A stretch of DNA of 56,178 bases from Gemmatimonadota bacterium (GTDB lineage Bacteria; 4572-55; J002). Position numbers and translations under genes: made by a program. Below are positions 45,923 through 54,368 of this stretch, piece by piece (positions within the stretch are counted from its first letter, which is position 1; every line of letters starts with the position of its first letter). The notes under the pieces are model-generated. The model saw only the letters and a list, made by a program, of their open reading frames with translations. It made no database searches and was not told where the DNA came from. The stretch is from the NCBI GenBank assembly GCA_003697105.1, contig RFFQ01000160.1, positions 1 to 56,178 on the forward strand, written 5' to 3'.

Positions 45923-46790
45923 CAACCCCTTCCATCCAGAGAATTGGGATACCTAAAAGCCCGGGTAGTAGCACATTTAATCCATAGAACAGCAGGGATG
46001 CCATGAGTGCCGAAGCACGAGCCACATCAAACAAACCGAATGCAACTATCGCCCCCGCTTCTCGAATCCCCAAACCACCAATAGTGATGGCAAACGCGTT
46101 TATTCCCATCATTAGGGGAAAAGCAATGAATCCTATCCGCACAGAAACCGGTTCAAAGGCATTAATCAGGAGCAAATATTGGAGCGCATAAACCAGAAAG
46201 GCAAAAATAGAGTAGCATAAGGCAAGAACAAACTGAATGCGAGTTAGGGTTGAAGGAATATTTTGATGATAAATTCTTTGAGAGATTCGATCAAAAATCC
46301 ACTTGACCCATTGAGGGTGATTGAGCAGACTCAGGCAGAGGAGCAAAACTGCCGCAAACAACACCCAATAGTGCGCACCCCACCAAATCGCTAAACTTAA
46401 ACAGAGAAACAGCAATAACGTAAGCGACGCAAAAGCTTTATCAACCACAAACATCACCGCAATCAACCATTTTCGGTCTGATTTGAAAAAAAGAGCCCGT
46501 CCGGCCTCCCCAAAGCGCCCCGGCGTAATTAACATCAAGCTATAGCCTCCTAGCACAGAGCGTACGGATTGCCAAACGGCGGGGCGTACCAACGGCTGAA
46601 CCAGCACATGCCACCGCAAAATTTGGAACCCTAAATTGAACGGTAGTAGCGCCACAGCACCCCAAACAAAACGAGGCTGCATTTGCCGGAATGCCGCTTG
46701 TAGCGCTTCCCCCCGCGTCAAACGAATCAGCATCGTTAAAATGGCAACGGTCAGGAAAACCTTAAATACAAAAAAAAGGTATTTTTTCAT
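45816..46790 (-). CDS. YbhN/UPF0104 (LPG-synthase TM region) membrane protein with repeat-encoded tail
   Basis: About 324 residues from ATG 46790 (TTG 46802 possible; no good ribosome site for either). Six to eight helices with the family motifs LGGYSLMLITPGRFGEAGRA and GGLGIREAGAI, as in the flippase-like domain of lysylphosphatidylglycerol synthases and YbhN. The fold ends near residue 290 (ILWMEGVG). The last about 35 residues (RMKAEGGRMKDEGGRRKDEG and repeats of it) come from the heptanucleotide minisatellite and are basic and acidic, probably cytoplasmic and unstructured. The natural stop was probably lost when the array expanded. Transported lipid unknown. Confidence 0.85.
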   Translation of the reverse strand: MKKYLFFVFKVFLTVAILTMLIRLTRGEALQAAFRQMQPRFVWGAVALLPFNLGFQILRWHVLVQPLVRPAVWQSVRSVLGGYSLMLITPGRFGEAGRALFFKSDRKWLIAVMFVVDKAFASLTLLLFLCLSLAIWWGAHYWVLFAAVLLLCLSLLNHPQWVKWIFDRISQRIYHQNIPSTLTRIQFVLALCYSIFAFLVYALQYLLLINAFEPVSVRIGFIAFPLMMGINAFAITIGGLGIREAGAIVAFGLFDVARASALMASLLFYGLNVLLPGLLGIPILWMEGVGRMKAEGGRMKDEGGRRKDEGGRRKDEGGRRKDEG

Positions 46791-46803
46791 TTGGTTCAAC
46801 AAA

Positions 46804-46831
46804 AAACACCGCCTACAAAGAGGCGGTGTTT
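46804..46831 (-). terminator. Rho-independent terminator of the 82-residue protein gene
   Basis: Arms AAACACCGCC (46804-46813) and GGCGGTGTTT (46822-46831), 8-nt loop; on the minus strand the hairpin is followed by six T. It lies just upstream of the YbhN-like start. Confidence 0.8.
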
Positions 46832-46882
46832 ACGACCACTCGCTAAAGACAGACAAAGCATTTTGGGAGAATGGTCAAAAAA

Positions 46883-47131
46883 CTAAAGGCGGTTCACAAA
46901 CAAGTTGGTACCGCGAATTTCTTGGTTATTAAAAAAACAAATCTCAAACCCTTTGGTACAAGGACGGAGCAAAACCATATTGACTTCGTCATCGTCCGAG
47001 ACATAAAGGCAATCATCAAGGTCATTTACCTTGACAGCAATTGACGCCGGCGACAGCCCCAAAAACGATTCGACCTCAGCAGCGGTCGCCTGTCGATGAA
47101 ACGGTAACTGCTTGAGGATCGGTTCGTACAT
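46883..47131 (-). CDS. Small protein of unknown function
   Basis: 82 residues from ATG 47131, chosen for the GGGGGG ribosome site 5 nt upstream. No signal peptide. The first half (RQATAAEVESFLGLSPASIAVKVNDL) could form a helix-turn-helix, the second half is beta-rich (CLYVSDDDEVNMVLLRPCTKG, then FEICFFNNQEI). No family recognised. It has its own promoter and terminator, so it is a real monocistronic gene. Confidence 0.7.
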   Translation of the reverse strand: MYEPILKQLPFHRQATAAEVESFLGLSPASIAVKVNDLDDCLYVSDDDEVNMVLLRPCTKGFEICFFNNQEIRGTNLFVNRL

Positions 47132-47199
47132 GGCAACCCCCCATCTCTTGAAAATATTCGGAAAGAACAACGATGTTATGACGGACATCATTAGAAGAG

Positions 47200-47228
47200 A
47201 TAATATCACACTTCGGGTATCTTGTCAA
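47200..47228 (-). promoter_or_regulatory. Promoter of the 82-residue protein gene
   Basis: On the minus strand TTGACA (47228-47223), 17 nt, TATTAT (47205-47200), about 70 nt upstream of ATG 47131. Confidence 0.7.
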
Positions 47229-47253
47229 ACTAAAAATTGAAAGATGTTTACTG

Positions 47254-47282
47254 TTGACAACACTTTAAGTACACAATAGTAT
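47254..47282 (+). promoter_or_regulatory. Promoter of the sodium:solute symporter gene
   Basis: TTGACA (47254-47259), 17 nt, TAGTAT (47277-47282), about 40 nt upstream of ATG 47323 and back-to-back with the 47228-47200 promoter. Confidence 0.7.
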
Positions 47283-47322
47283 AGAGCCTAAAATCAGTAT
47301 CTTAACCTCCATTTTAAATGGA

Positions 47323-48732
47323 ATGATGATGAACATAATGACATTCACTCCCCTCGATGTGGCGTTAATTCTTGCCTATTTCACCGGGGTGATACTCATC
47401 GGAACCCTCGGTTCCCGTCGCCAAAAATCAGATTTAGAAGATTATCTGGTTGCCGGACGCCGGGTGACCCTTTTCCCGTTTGTAGCAACCCTCGTCACCA
47501 CCTGGTACGGCGGCATTCTGGGAGTTGGGGAATATTCGTATCAATACGGTATTGCCAACTGGATCGCCTTTGGTTTTTTTTACTACTTTTGGGCAGTGAT
47601 CTACGCCATGCTAATGTCTAAGCGAGTGCACCGTGCCCACCATTACACGATTCCTGACGAACTAACGGCCGCTTATGACCGCAAAACGGGTTTGCTGGGG
47701 GCGATATTCACCTTCGCCATGACAGTACCAGCCGCCTATATCTTGATGATCGGTACAATGATCCAATTAATTTTTGGGTGGTCTTTAGCAACTTCCGTGA
47801 TTGTAGGTACATTCTTTTCCATCGGTTATATCCTGATCGGAGGATTCCGTTCCGTAGTCAGGACGGATATCGTGCAATTTGTATTCATGTTCCTCGGCTT
47901 TGGGCTGATTCTCCCTTTTGCCATCATCAAATTCGGTGGGTTTGATTTTCTACGCTCCAACTTACCCGCGACCCATTGGGACCCCACTGGGGGGATGCAT
48001 TTTCAGGAAATTTTTGTTTGGTTTTTTATTGCCGCCGGTACAATGGTCGATCCCGGATTTTACCAGCGTTGCACAGCCGCTCAAACGGAAAAAACAGCAC
48101 AGAAAGGCATCTTCATCGCCATTGGATTCTGGTTTCTATTCGATTTGATGACTACCAGTGCCGGTCTTTATGCCCGCGCAATCCTGCCGAAACTCGATAA
48201 CCCCGTTATGGCGTATCCCATGTTAGCAGAGCACGTTTTGCCTACCGTTTTCAAAGCGATTTTTTTCATCGGGATGCTCTCTACCATCATGTCCACCATT
48301 GATAGTAACACATTCCTCGCCGCCATGACCCTAGGTAGAGACGTGATCTGGCGCTGGAAGAGTGATCCCGCCGCCGAGCCACAAGTCGGTATATATACCC
48401 AAATGGGACTCATCCTCACCGGTATCGCTTCGGTGATAATGGCGCTTTATTTTGAATCCGTGATTGACATCTGGAAAACCGTAGGAAGCATTGGCACTCC
48501 GGTACTCTTTTTACCCCTGATGACGAGCTTATATACCCGCTGGCGAGTCTCTGCCAATGTCGTCTTCGGGTCAATGGTACTCACGACCATCGTTACCGGT
48601 AGCTGGGTAATCTGGGGCGAAACGCAGGGAGCGTATCCATTCGGCATTGAGCCGATCTATCCGGGATTGCTGACATCAGCAGTGATTTTTGGGATCGGAT
48701 TGTGGCAATTCCGGGAAAAGTCATTCGGATAA
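47323..48732 (+). CDS. Sodium:solute symporter (SSS family)
   Basis: 469 residues, or 464 if translation starts at the in-frame ATG 47338; no strong ribosome site separates them. Twelve to thirteen helices with the SSS core: SDLEDYLVAGRRVTLFPF, TTWYGGILGVGEYSYQYG in helix 2, GGFRSVVRTDIVQFVFMF near residue 175 and the helix with STIMSTIDSNTFLAAMTLGRD, matching the sodium-site helix 8/9 region. Imports sugars, amino acids or other solutes with Na+. The substrate cannot be told. Its 3' end overlaps the convergent MFS gene by 12 nt. Confidence 0.92.
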   Translation: MMMNIMTFTPLDVALILAYFTGVILIGTLGSRRQKSDLEDYLVAGRRVTLFPFVATLVTTWYGGILGVGEYSYQYGIANWIAFGFFYYFWAVIYAMLMSKRVHRAHHYTIPDELTAAYDRKTGLLGAIFTFAMTVPAAYILMIGTMIQLIFGWSLATSVIVGTFFSIGYILIGGFRSVVRTDIVQFVFMFLGFGLILPFAIIKFGGFDFLRSNLPATHWDPTGGMHFQEIFVWFFIAAGTMVDPGFYQRCTAAQTEKTAQKGIFIAIGFWFLFDLMTTSAGLYARAILPKLDNPVMAYPMLAEHVLPTVFKAIFFIGMLSTIMSTIDSNTFLAAMTLGRDVIWRWKSDPAAEPQVGIYTQMGLILTGIASVIMALYFESVIDIWKTVGSIGTPVLFLPLMTSLYTRWRVSANVVFGSMVLTTIVTGSWVIWGETQGAYPFGIEPIYPGLLTSAVIFGIGLWQFREKSFG

Positions 48733-49875
48733 ATTCGGAATGTTGATAAACTGTACCATTATCAAAGAAATCAGCGCCAGCCCTGCACCCGCAATGAACG
48801 GAATCCGATAATCAACCATCCACAACATACCACCTGCGGCTGGAATCACAACTGCCGCAATATGATTGATAGTAAACCCTACCGCCATCGTAGAGGCCAC
48901 ATCCTGCGGGTCACCGATCTTCTGAAAATAAGTACGGATCGCAAACGAAAAGTTGAAAAAAATATGATCCAGTACATAAAGAACCGCCACAAGCCATTTT
49001 TCAGTTGCCAATGCATATCCGGTAAAGACAAACAACAGCGCAAGATATTCCGTCGAAAGCACCTTGCGTTCCCCAAATTTGATCACCGCCCGCCCAATCT
49101 GAGGACTTAAAAAATAGTTGATCGCATTGTTCACCACAAACAAGATGGTAATTTCCTGCACACTATAACTGAACTTTTTCACCAGCAAAAATACCGCAAA
49201 CGCCACAAAAATCTGCCGGCGCGCCCCTGCCATGAAGGTCAAAAAATAATAAAGCCAGTACGCTTTTTTCAGAAACATTTTTTTCCGTTGGTAGGGGCGA
49301 GTTTCATCTGCCGGATGGCGTGTTAATCCCCAAACACCTAGCGCGGTTACGATCCCTCCAACCAGCACATACATTTGCAAGTAACTCAAAAAGGAGGTAA
49401 ACAGCAAAATCATTACACCCACTACAATGTTAGAAACCGCCCCCAAACTCCGTTGAATACCGAAGACCCACGGCGACGTGGTTTTTTCAAAATATTGTAA
49501 GGTAAGCGATTGGTTGGTGGTTTCATAATAATGAAACCCAAAACTCATGATCACCGTCGTTAGTAAAAGGCCACTATAGGAAGGAAAAAAGCCGGTTGCG
49601 GCAACGCCAATCCCCAAACAGATGATTGATAATGCGGATAAACGATGTTCTTTCACCACGAGTAAGACAAAAATCACCAGCAGCGCCAAAAATCCGGGGA
49701 TTTCCCGCACGGACTGGATCATCCCGATGTGATAGCCTTCCAAATGCGCGATTTCCACAGCAAAATTGTTGAAAAGCGTTCGCCAGCCCTGCAGTCCAAT
49801 GGAGGAGGCAATCGTCAATACGATCAAAAATTGAAACATGGGATTGGTGCGTACATGTTTTATTCCTGTCACCAT
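48721..49875 (-). CDS. MFS transporter of unknown substrate
   Basis: 384 residues from ATG 49875, which has GGGG about 10 nt upstream; a longer open frame upstream (to 50040) has no homology-like or hydrophobic character. Twelve predicted helices; N- and C-halves are separated by a charged loop (RHPADETRPYQRKKMFLKKAY). MFS motif A is poorly preserved. Family placement inside MFS is not recognised. Convergent with the symporter gene with a 12-nt overlap of coding ends, so antisense interference between the two transcripts is possible. Confidence 0.8.
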   Translation of the reverse strand: MVTGIKHVRTNPMFQFLIVLTIASSIGLQGWRTLFNNFAVEIAHLEGYHIGMIQSVREIPGFLALLVIFVLLVVKEHRLSALSIICLGIGVAATGFFPSYSGLLLTTVIMSFGFHYYETTNQSLTLQYFEKTTSPWVFGIQRSLGAVSNIVVGVMILLFTSFLSYLQMYVLVGGIVTALGVWGLTRHPADETRPYQRKKMFLKKAYWLYYFLTFMAGARRQIFVAFAVFLLVKKFSYSVQEITILFVVNNAINYFLSPQIGRAVIKFGERKVLSTEYLALLFVFTGYALATEKWLVAVLYVLDHIFFNFSFAIRTYFQKIGDPQDVASTMAVGFTINHIAAVVIPAAGGMLWMVDYRIPFIAGAGLALISLIMVQFINIPNLSE

Positions 49876-50036
49876 TCTTATACCCCAAAAGGATTCAAAT
49901 AACCTCTCAACAGCTCGTTTTACCAAATCCCCCGATGAACACGGGGCGTTTTCATCACTAACCCGATGGATTGGGTTTCCCCAATCGATAGCTTCTCCCC
50001 CGACCCCCATCCCCGAATTAACCCCAAAAACAAAAA

Positions 50037-50061
50037 CCACTTCGCATTAATTGCGAAATGG
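50037..50061 (-). terminator. Rho-independent terminator after yqeY
   Basis: CCACTTCGCA (50037-50046) pairs with TGCGAAATGG (50052-50061) with one G:U wobble in RNA; on the minus strand a T5-G-T5 tract follows. Confidence 0.75.
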
Positions 50062-50100
50062 CTTTTGAAGTTTATCTGATGATAATTTTGGTCAATCCGG

Positions 50101-50565
50101 TCAACCGTTCAATAAATCCTTGACGATCTGGCTGACAAGCTTCCCATCAGCGACGCCTTTGGTTTGTGGAACAACGATTTTCATCACTTTGCCCATATCA
50201 CGCGGCGATTGCGCCCCACTTTCGGCAATTGCCGCCTGAACCAACTGCGTAATTTCTTCTGTAGAAAGTTGTTTTGGCAGATATTCTTGAACGATCGCTA
50301 ATTCCGCCTCTTCCTGAGCAACATTATCGTCACGTCCCGCGTTCCGGTAGTTCTCAATGGACTCACGGCGCTGTTTGGCGTATTTTGTCAATACGTCCAT
50401 GACTTCTTCGTCATTCAGCGCATAATCACGACCCCTTTCGGCTCGCAAACTTACTTCGGTTTCGAGAATCTTAGCTTTGATCATTCGCAGGACACTTAAT
50501 CGGTCTTTATCTTTCGTTTTCATTGCTGTTTTTAAGTCAGCTAGGATTTTGTCTTTTAGAGACAT
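50101..50565 (-). CDS. YqeY/GatB-related protein
   Basis: 154 residues, the usual length of YqeY. Signatures: MSLKDKILADLKTAMKTKDK at the start, LSVLRMIKAKI, KQRRESIENYRNAGRDD, EYLPKQLS and the C-terminal DMGKVMKIVVPQTKGVADG. The fold resembles the tail domain of GatB, the amidotransferase subunit that acts on mischarged Gln-tRNA; a direct role is unproven. It follows rpsU by 23 nt, a conserved pairing in many bacteria. Confidence 0.95.
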   Translation of the reverse strand: MSLKDKILADLKTAMKTKDKDRLSVLRMIKAKILETEVSLRAERGRDYALNDEEVMDVLTKYAKQRRESIENYRNAGRDDNVAQEEAELAIVQEYLPKQLSTEEITQLVQAAIAESGAQSPRDMGKVMKIVVPQTKGVADGKLVSQIVKDLLNG

Positions 50566-50588
50566 TTGTGATTCTCCTCACAACATGA

Positions 50589-50783
50589 TTAATTGTCCAT
50601 CGCCTGTATTTTGCGTTGACGGCGTCGGGCGGCATTCATCCGGCGTTTCCGCCGTTCGCTCGGTTTTTCAAAATAGCGGTTCTTACGAATTTCCGCCATA
50701 TAACCGGAACGCTCGCATTGACGCTTAAACCGTCTCAATGCACTTTCCAACGACTCATTATCATTGACTAATACATGTGGCAT
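50589..50783 (-). CDS. rpsU: 30S ribosomal protein bS21
   Basis: 64 residues, normal length. Typical sequence: [22 protein letters not shown] and [29 protein letters not shown] upstream is a very strong ribosome site. bS21 sits at the 30S platform near the anti-SD region and helps initiation; genes with strong SD sequences are abundant here. Followed by yqeY in one unit. Confidence 0.97.
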   Translation of the reverse strand: MPHVLVNDNESLESALRRFKRQCERSGYMAEIRKNRYFEKPSERRKRRMNAARRRQRKIQAMDN

Positions 50784-50903
50784 GTGCTACGCCTCCTTCC
50801 TGAAGTGGTGTTGAACGAAGACCTTCGTCCACAAAAATGGCTGAAAACGGAAAAAGACGCAACTAAGTGTCCTGACGTACCTCAAACAACTTCGGTCACA
50901 GAA

Positions 50904-51281
50904 TTATCCTAAACCTTTTAATTGGCGTCCACCTAACAAATGAAAATGCAAATGATGGACTATCTGTCCGCCCTCGGCACCCGTGTTCGTAATAACGCGG
51001 TACCCGGATTCCGCAATGCCTTTCTGCGCCGCAATTTGGGGAATGACGCTCATCATGTATCCCAATAAGTCCGCATTGGCGGCATTCACCTCATTCATGG
51101 AAGCAATGTGATCTTTCGGAATCACTAAAACATGAACTGGTGCTCGAGGATTAATATCTTCAAACACCAGCACTCGATCATCTTCGTAAACAATGGTTGA
51201 CGGAATTTCATTACGGACAATTTTACAAAAAATACAGTCGTTTATGATTGTCACCTCCCTTAATTTAGTGGTGAGTAACAT
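50904..51281 (-). CDS. HIT-family nucleotide hydrolase/transferase (HinT-like)
   Basis: About 113-125 residues depending on the start. The protein proper begins at NDCIFCKIVRNEIPS and contains the His triad HLHFHLL, with AEGGQIVHHLHFHLLGG as in HinT purine-nucleoside phosphoramidases. The start is uncertain: a near-perfect SD (AGGGAGGTGA, 51260-51251) lies 5-8 nt before ATC 51248 and ATA 51245, with no ATG after it. Canonical choices are ATG 51281, which lacks a ribosome site, or GTG 51254, which overlaps the SD. I give ATG 51281. Divergent from pdxS. Confidence 0.88.
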   Translation of the reverse strand: MLLTTKLREVTIINDCIFCKIVRNEIPSTIVYEDDRVLVFEDINPRAPVHVLVIPKDHIASMNEVNAANADLLGYMMSVIPQIAAQKGIAESGYRVITNTGAEGGQIVHHLHFHLLGGRQLKGLG

Positions 51282-51373
51282 AATAAAAATCAGATGACTA
51301 AGCAATACTTTTTCCTACATTTGCTCGAGGTCGCATTCTGACTATTATCCCGCCCAGTTTTGCAAAGATGATA

Positions 51374-51402
51374 TTGACAATTAGCAAATTACACCGTAAG
51401 AT
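51374..51402 (+). promoter_or_regulatory. Promoter of pdxST
   Basis: TTGACA (51374-51379), 17 nt, TAAGAT (51397-51402), about 80 nt upstream of ATG 51485. Confidence 0.7.
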
Positions 51403-51484
51403 CAAGCCCATAATCAATAGGTTCTTCCACCTTTTGTGAAGGTCAGATAGATTTTTTGAATCCTTTTTAGAGACGAGGTACACT

Positions 51485-52366
51485 ATGGAAAAAGGTACGT
51501 ATGAAGTCAAAGTGGGTTTAGCCGAAATGCTAAAAGGGGGCGTGATCATGGATGTCACCACACCCGACCAAGCTAAAATTGCCGAGGATGCCGGTGCTGC
51601 CGCGGTCATGGCGTTGGAACGTATTCCGGCAGATATTCGGGTGGCGGGAGGTGTCGCTCGTATGTCCGATCCCGCGATCATCCAAAAAATCCAAGAAGCC
51701 GTCTCCATCCCGGTAATGGCAAAATGCCGTATCGGACACTTTGTGGAAGCCCAGATTTTGCAAGAAATGGGCATTGATTTTATCGATGAAAGCGAAGTAC
51801 TCACCCCGGCAGATGAAGCCCATCATATTGATAAACATCCATTTAAAGTACCCTTTGTTTGCGGCTGCCGTAACCTTGGGGAAGCATTACGACGCATCGG
51901 TGAAGGCGCCGCAATGATCCGCACAAAAGGGGAAGCCGGCACCGGAAACGTGGTGGAAGCCGTGCGACACATGCGCGCGGTAATGGGCGAAATTCGCAAA
52001 TTGACCACAATGGACGACGCCGAACTGATGGCAGAAGCCAAACATCTGGGAGCACCCTATGAACTGGTCAAACAAACGGCAAAATTAGGTAAGCTACCGG
52101 TACCAAACTTCGCCGCCGGTGGGGTGGCAACACCCGCAGACGCCGCATTAATGATGCAATTGGGGGCAGAAGCGGTCTTTGTAGGTTCCGGCATCTTTAA
52201 ATCCGAAGACCCTAAACCTCGTGCGGTTGCAATTGTTCAAGCCGTAACACATTACCAAGACCCGGAAGTGCTCCTGCGCGTGTCTACCAATCTGGGTAAA
52301 CCCATGGTCGGGATCAATCTGGATACGCTCAGTGATGAAGAGCGGTTAGCACATCGAGGTTGGTAA
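51485..52366 (+). CDS. pdxS: Pyridoxal 5'-phosphate synthase subunit PdxS
   Basis: 293 residues, full length; ATG 51485 after GAGGTACACT. TIM-barrel subunit of the DXP-independent PLP pathway. It makes PLP from ribose 5-phosphate, glyceraldehyde 3-phosphate and ammonia from PdxT. Typical segments: [52 protein letters not shown] with the active-site Lys, and [15 protein letters not shown]-like [18 protein letters not shown]. It ends one base before pdxT, so the two are translated together. It has its own promoter. Confidence 0.98.
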   Translation: MEKGTYEVKVGLAEMLKGGVIMDVTTPDQAKIAEDAGAAAVMALERIPADIRVAGGVARMSDPAIIQKIQEAVSIPVMAKCRIGHFVEAQILQEMGIDFIDESEVLTPADEAHHIDKHPFKVPFVCGCRNLGEALRRIGEGAAMIRTKGEAGTGNVVEAVRHMRAVMGEIRKLTTMDDAELMAEAKHLGAPYELVKQTAKLGKLPVPNFAAGGVATPADAALMMQLGAEAVFVGSGIFKSEDPKPRAVAIVQAVTHYQDPEVLLRVSTNLGKPMVGINLDTLSDEERLAHRGW

Positions 52367-52367
52367 G

Positions 52368-52937
52368 ATGGCACGACATCTCGGAATTTTGGCATTGCAA
52401 GGTGATTTTGCCAAGCATGCCGCCATGCTGAAACAGCTAGACGTCGCATATTCACTGATCAAAAAACCATCAGACTTAGCCCCTTGCGACGGGCTGATCA
52501 TCCCCGGCGGAGAATCAACCACGATGACCATCTTAATGCACAAATATGAGCTATACCCGGCCGTAACGGAATTTGCCCAAAACTACCCGGTGATGGGCAC
52601 ATGTGCCGGTATGATCATGGTTGCGAATCAAGTGGATGATGAACGAGTTGACCCACTACACCTCATTAATATCAAGGTGTTACGAAACGCCTATGGCCGG
52701 CAGATTGACTCCTTCACTACAATGATTGAATTGCCTTTTTTAGATGACCCCTCACCGTTTCAGGCGGTGTTTATCCGGGCACCCCAAATAGAGACTACCG
52801 GGGAGGGCGTGATGATTCTGCTCCACTGGCAAGACCAGCCTATTATGGTACGCAACGAGACCGTGTTAGCGTTGGCATTCCACCCGGAACTAACCCGTGA
52901 CCCACGAATTCACCGTTATTTTTTGGAGAACTTTTAA
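52368..52937 (+). CDS. pdxT: Pyridoxal 5'-phosphate synthase glutaminase subunit PdxT
   Basis: 189 residues, normal length. A class-I glutamine amidotransferase: GGEST oxyanion region, GTCAGM with the nucleophilic Cys, and the His/Glu of FHPELT. It releases ammonia from glutamine and channels it to PdxS. It begins one base after the pdxS stop and is followed by a terminator hairpin. Confidence 0.97.
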   Translation: MARHLGILALQGDFAKHAAMLKQLDVAYSLIKKPSDLAPCDGLIIPGGESTTMTILMHKYELYPAVTEFAQNYPVMGTCAGMIMVANQVDDERVDPLHLINIKVLRNAYGRQIDSFTTMIELPFLDDPSPFQAVFIRAPQIETTGEGVMILLHWQDQPIMVRNETVLALAFHPELTRDPRIHRYFLENF

Positions 52938-52939
52938 CG

Positions 52940-52980
52940 AAAGAAACCCCCAATTGGATACTCCATTCGGGGTTTCTTTT
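52940..52980 (+). terminator. Rho-independent terminator after pdxT
   Basis: AAAGAAACCCC (52940-52950) pairs perfectly with GGGGTTTCTTT (52969-52979), 18-nt loop, T-rich end. It stands only 7 nt before the GT2 start codon. Confidence 0.85.
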
Positions 52981-52986
52981 CCTCCT

Positions 52987-53991
52987 ATGCCCGCCGCGTC
53001 AATCATCATTCCAAACTTTAATGGCAAGATGCACCTGCAACGGTTATTACCGTCGCTTTTTACCCAATCCGAAACCGATATTGAAGTAATTGTGGTGGAT
53101 AATGGCTCCTCGGATGGCTCTGTGGAGTGGGTACAACGCCTGTTTCCGCACGTATTTGTCTTACCCCATAGGAGCAACGAAGGCTTTGCCCTCGCGTGCA
53201 ATCGGGGCATTGCCAATGCCCACAGTGAAAATCTGATTATTTTAAACAACGATACTGTAGTGGAACCGGAGTTTGTGCGGAAAATGCTCGAAGCCGCCAC
53301 CGGTACGGCTGTTGGAATGGTAGCAGCAAAAGTGTATCATGGATTTGAAGGAAACATTCTCGATTCGGTGGGATTGCAACTTCACCGCAACGGGATGGGA
53401 ACCCTGATCGGTCACGGCGAACCAGACCAAGGTCAGTGGGATGACGTTATACCGTTTGCTCCTAGCGGTGTGGCAGCACTCTACAAACGACAGATGCTCG
53501 ATCAGGTCGGGCGGTTTGATGCCAATTTTTTTGCCTATTATGAAGACCTTGATCTCGGTTTCCGGGCGCGGCTAGCCGGTTGGCAATGTGTATCTGCCCC
53601 CCAAGCGATTGTCCGGCATGAGCATTCCGCCACAAGCCACTCTTTTGATAATGCCTTCAAAATATACTACTTACACCGCAATAAACTGTGGATGATCATC
53701 AAAAACTATCCAGCACATCTGCTGGTACGGTATCTAGTTAATATTTTGTTTTACGATCTCCTTGCCGCCACCGCCTCGATCTGCCGGGATCACACCCTCG
53801 CCGGAATCCGTGCTCGTTGGGATGCGGTAAAAGCGTTTCCTCAGCGGCTACGCCAACGCCGGCAAATTCAACGGGGGTGCACCCTTCCTCACAAGGAACT
53901 GGAACACTGGTTTCAACCGTCCGGGTCACCTACAGCCTACACGAATCACACATCTGCAGAGACCGAGCGATATTCTTCACGCACCGGATAA
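52987..53991 (+). CDS. GT2-family glycosyltransferase
   Basis: 334 residues from ATG 52987. GT-A fold: ASIIIPNFNGK, VIVVDNGSSDGS, RSNEGFALACNRGI, and LNNDTVVEP holding the DxD-equivalent NND; then the acceptor motif FDANFFAYYEDLDLGFRARLAGW (ED at its centre), as in rhamnosyl- and O-antigen-type transferases (WcaA/RfbN-like). It probably adds a sugar to a cell-surface glycan. No good ribosome site precedes ATG 52987, because the terminator hairpin occupies that region. Its last 46 nt overlap the convergent cupin gene. Confidence 0.9.
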   Translation: MPAASIIIPNFNGKMHLQRLLPSLFTQSETDIEVIVVDNGSSDGSVEWVQRLFPHVFVLPHRSNEGFALACNRGIANAHSENLIILNNDTVVEPEFVRKMLEAATGTAVGMVAAKVYHGFEGNILDSVGLQLHRNGMGTLIGHGEPDQGQWDDVIPFAPSGVAALYKRQMLDQVGRFDANFFAYYEDLDLGFRARLAGWQCVSAPQAIVRHEHSATSHSFDNAFKIYYLHRNKLWMIIKNYPAHLLVRYLVNILFYDLLAATASICRDHTLAGIRARWDAVKAFPQRLRQRRQIQRGCTLPHKELEHWFQPSGSPTAYTNHTSAETERYSSRTG

Positions 53992-54284
53992 AACACGTCC
54001 AACAATTGGCATGCCGTAAGCGCTCGCCCGGAATGCGGGACATCCCCCGGAATAACCGCCACTTGTCCCGGTTCTAAAATCTGCGTTTCGCCATCGATAG
54101 TCAATTCATACCGTCCAGCGAGCACATGTGCTACTTGCTGGTGGGGGTGTTGGTGTTCCGGCAAGGGTGCCCCGTCCGCCACATCCCAATACGCGAACGT
54201 CATTTGCTCCGTGTGAATGAATTTTGCCGTGTAGCCAGGGATAATTTCGATACCAGTAATACGCGATAAAGTATAAAAATACAT
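53946..54284 (-). CDS. Small cupin-domain protein
   Basis: 112 residues; ATG 54284 after AAAGGAG. A single cupin barrel: PLPEHQHPHQQVAHVLAGRYEL (metal-binding His set and Glu-poor motif 1) and VAVIPGDVPHSGRAL (motif 2 with His). Such proteins bind a metal and act as sugar isomerases, dioxygenases or sensors; function is not predictable. The 3' end overlaps the GT2 gene by 46 nt in the opposite direction. Confidence 0.88.
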   Translation of the reverse strand: MYFYTLSRITGIEIIPGYTAKFIHTEQMTFAYWDVADGAPLPEHQHPHQQVAHVLAGRYELTIDGETQILEPGQVAVIPGDVPHSGRALTACQLLDVFYPVREEYRSVSADV

Positions 54285-54307
54285 CGTGGAATCTCCTTTA
54301 AATTAAA

Positions 54308-54343
54308 CATGCCTCATCGATGGTTGTATTTCGATGAGGCATG
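54308..54343 (-). terminator. Hairpin terminator after the E2 gene
   Basis: CATGCCTCATCGA (54308-54320) pairs perfectly with TCGATGAGGCATG (54331-54343), 10-nt loop; on the minus strand TTTAATTTAA follows, so a moderate terminator. Confidence 0.75.
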
Positions 54344-54368
54344 ATTTATGTCCTTCATTATAAACCGG

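Noticed and set aside
51298-51804. Minus-strand open frame of 168 residues opposite pdxS
   Set aside because: It is antisense to the strongly recognised pdxS gene, has low-complexity composition and no ribosome site.
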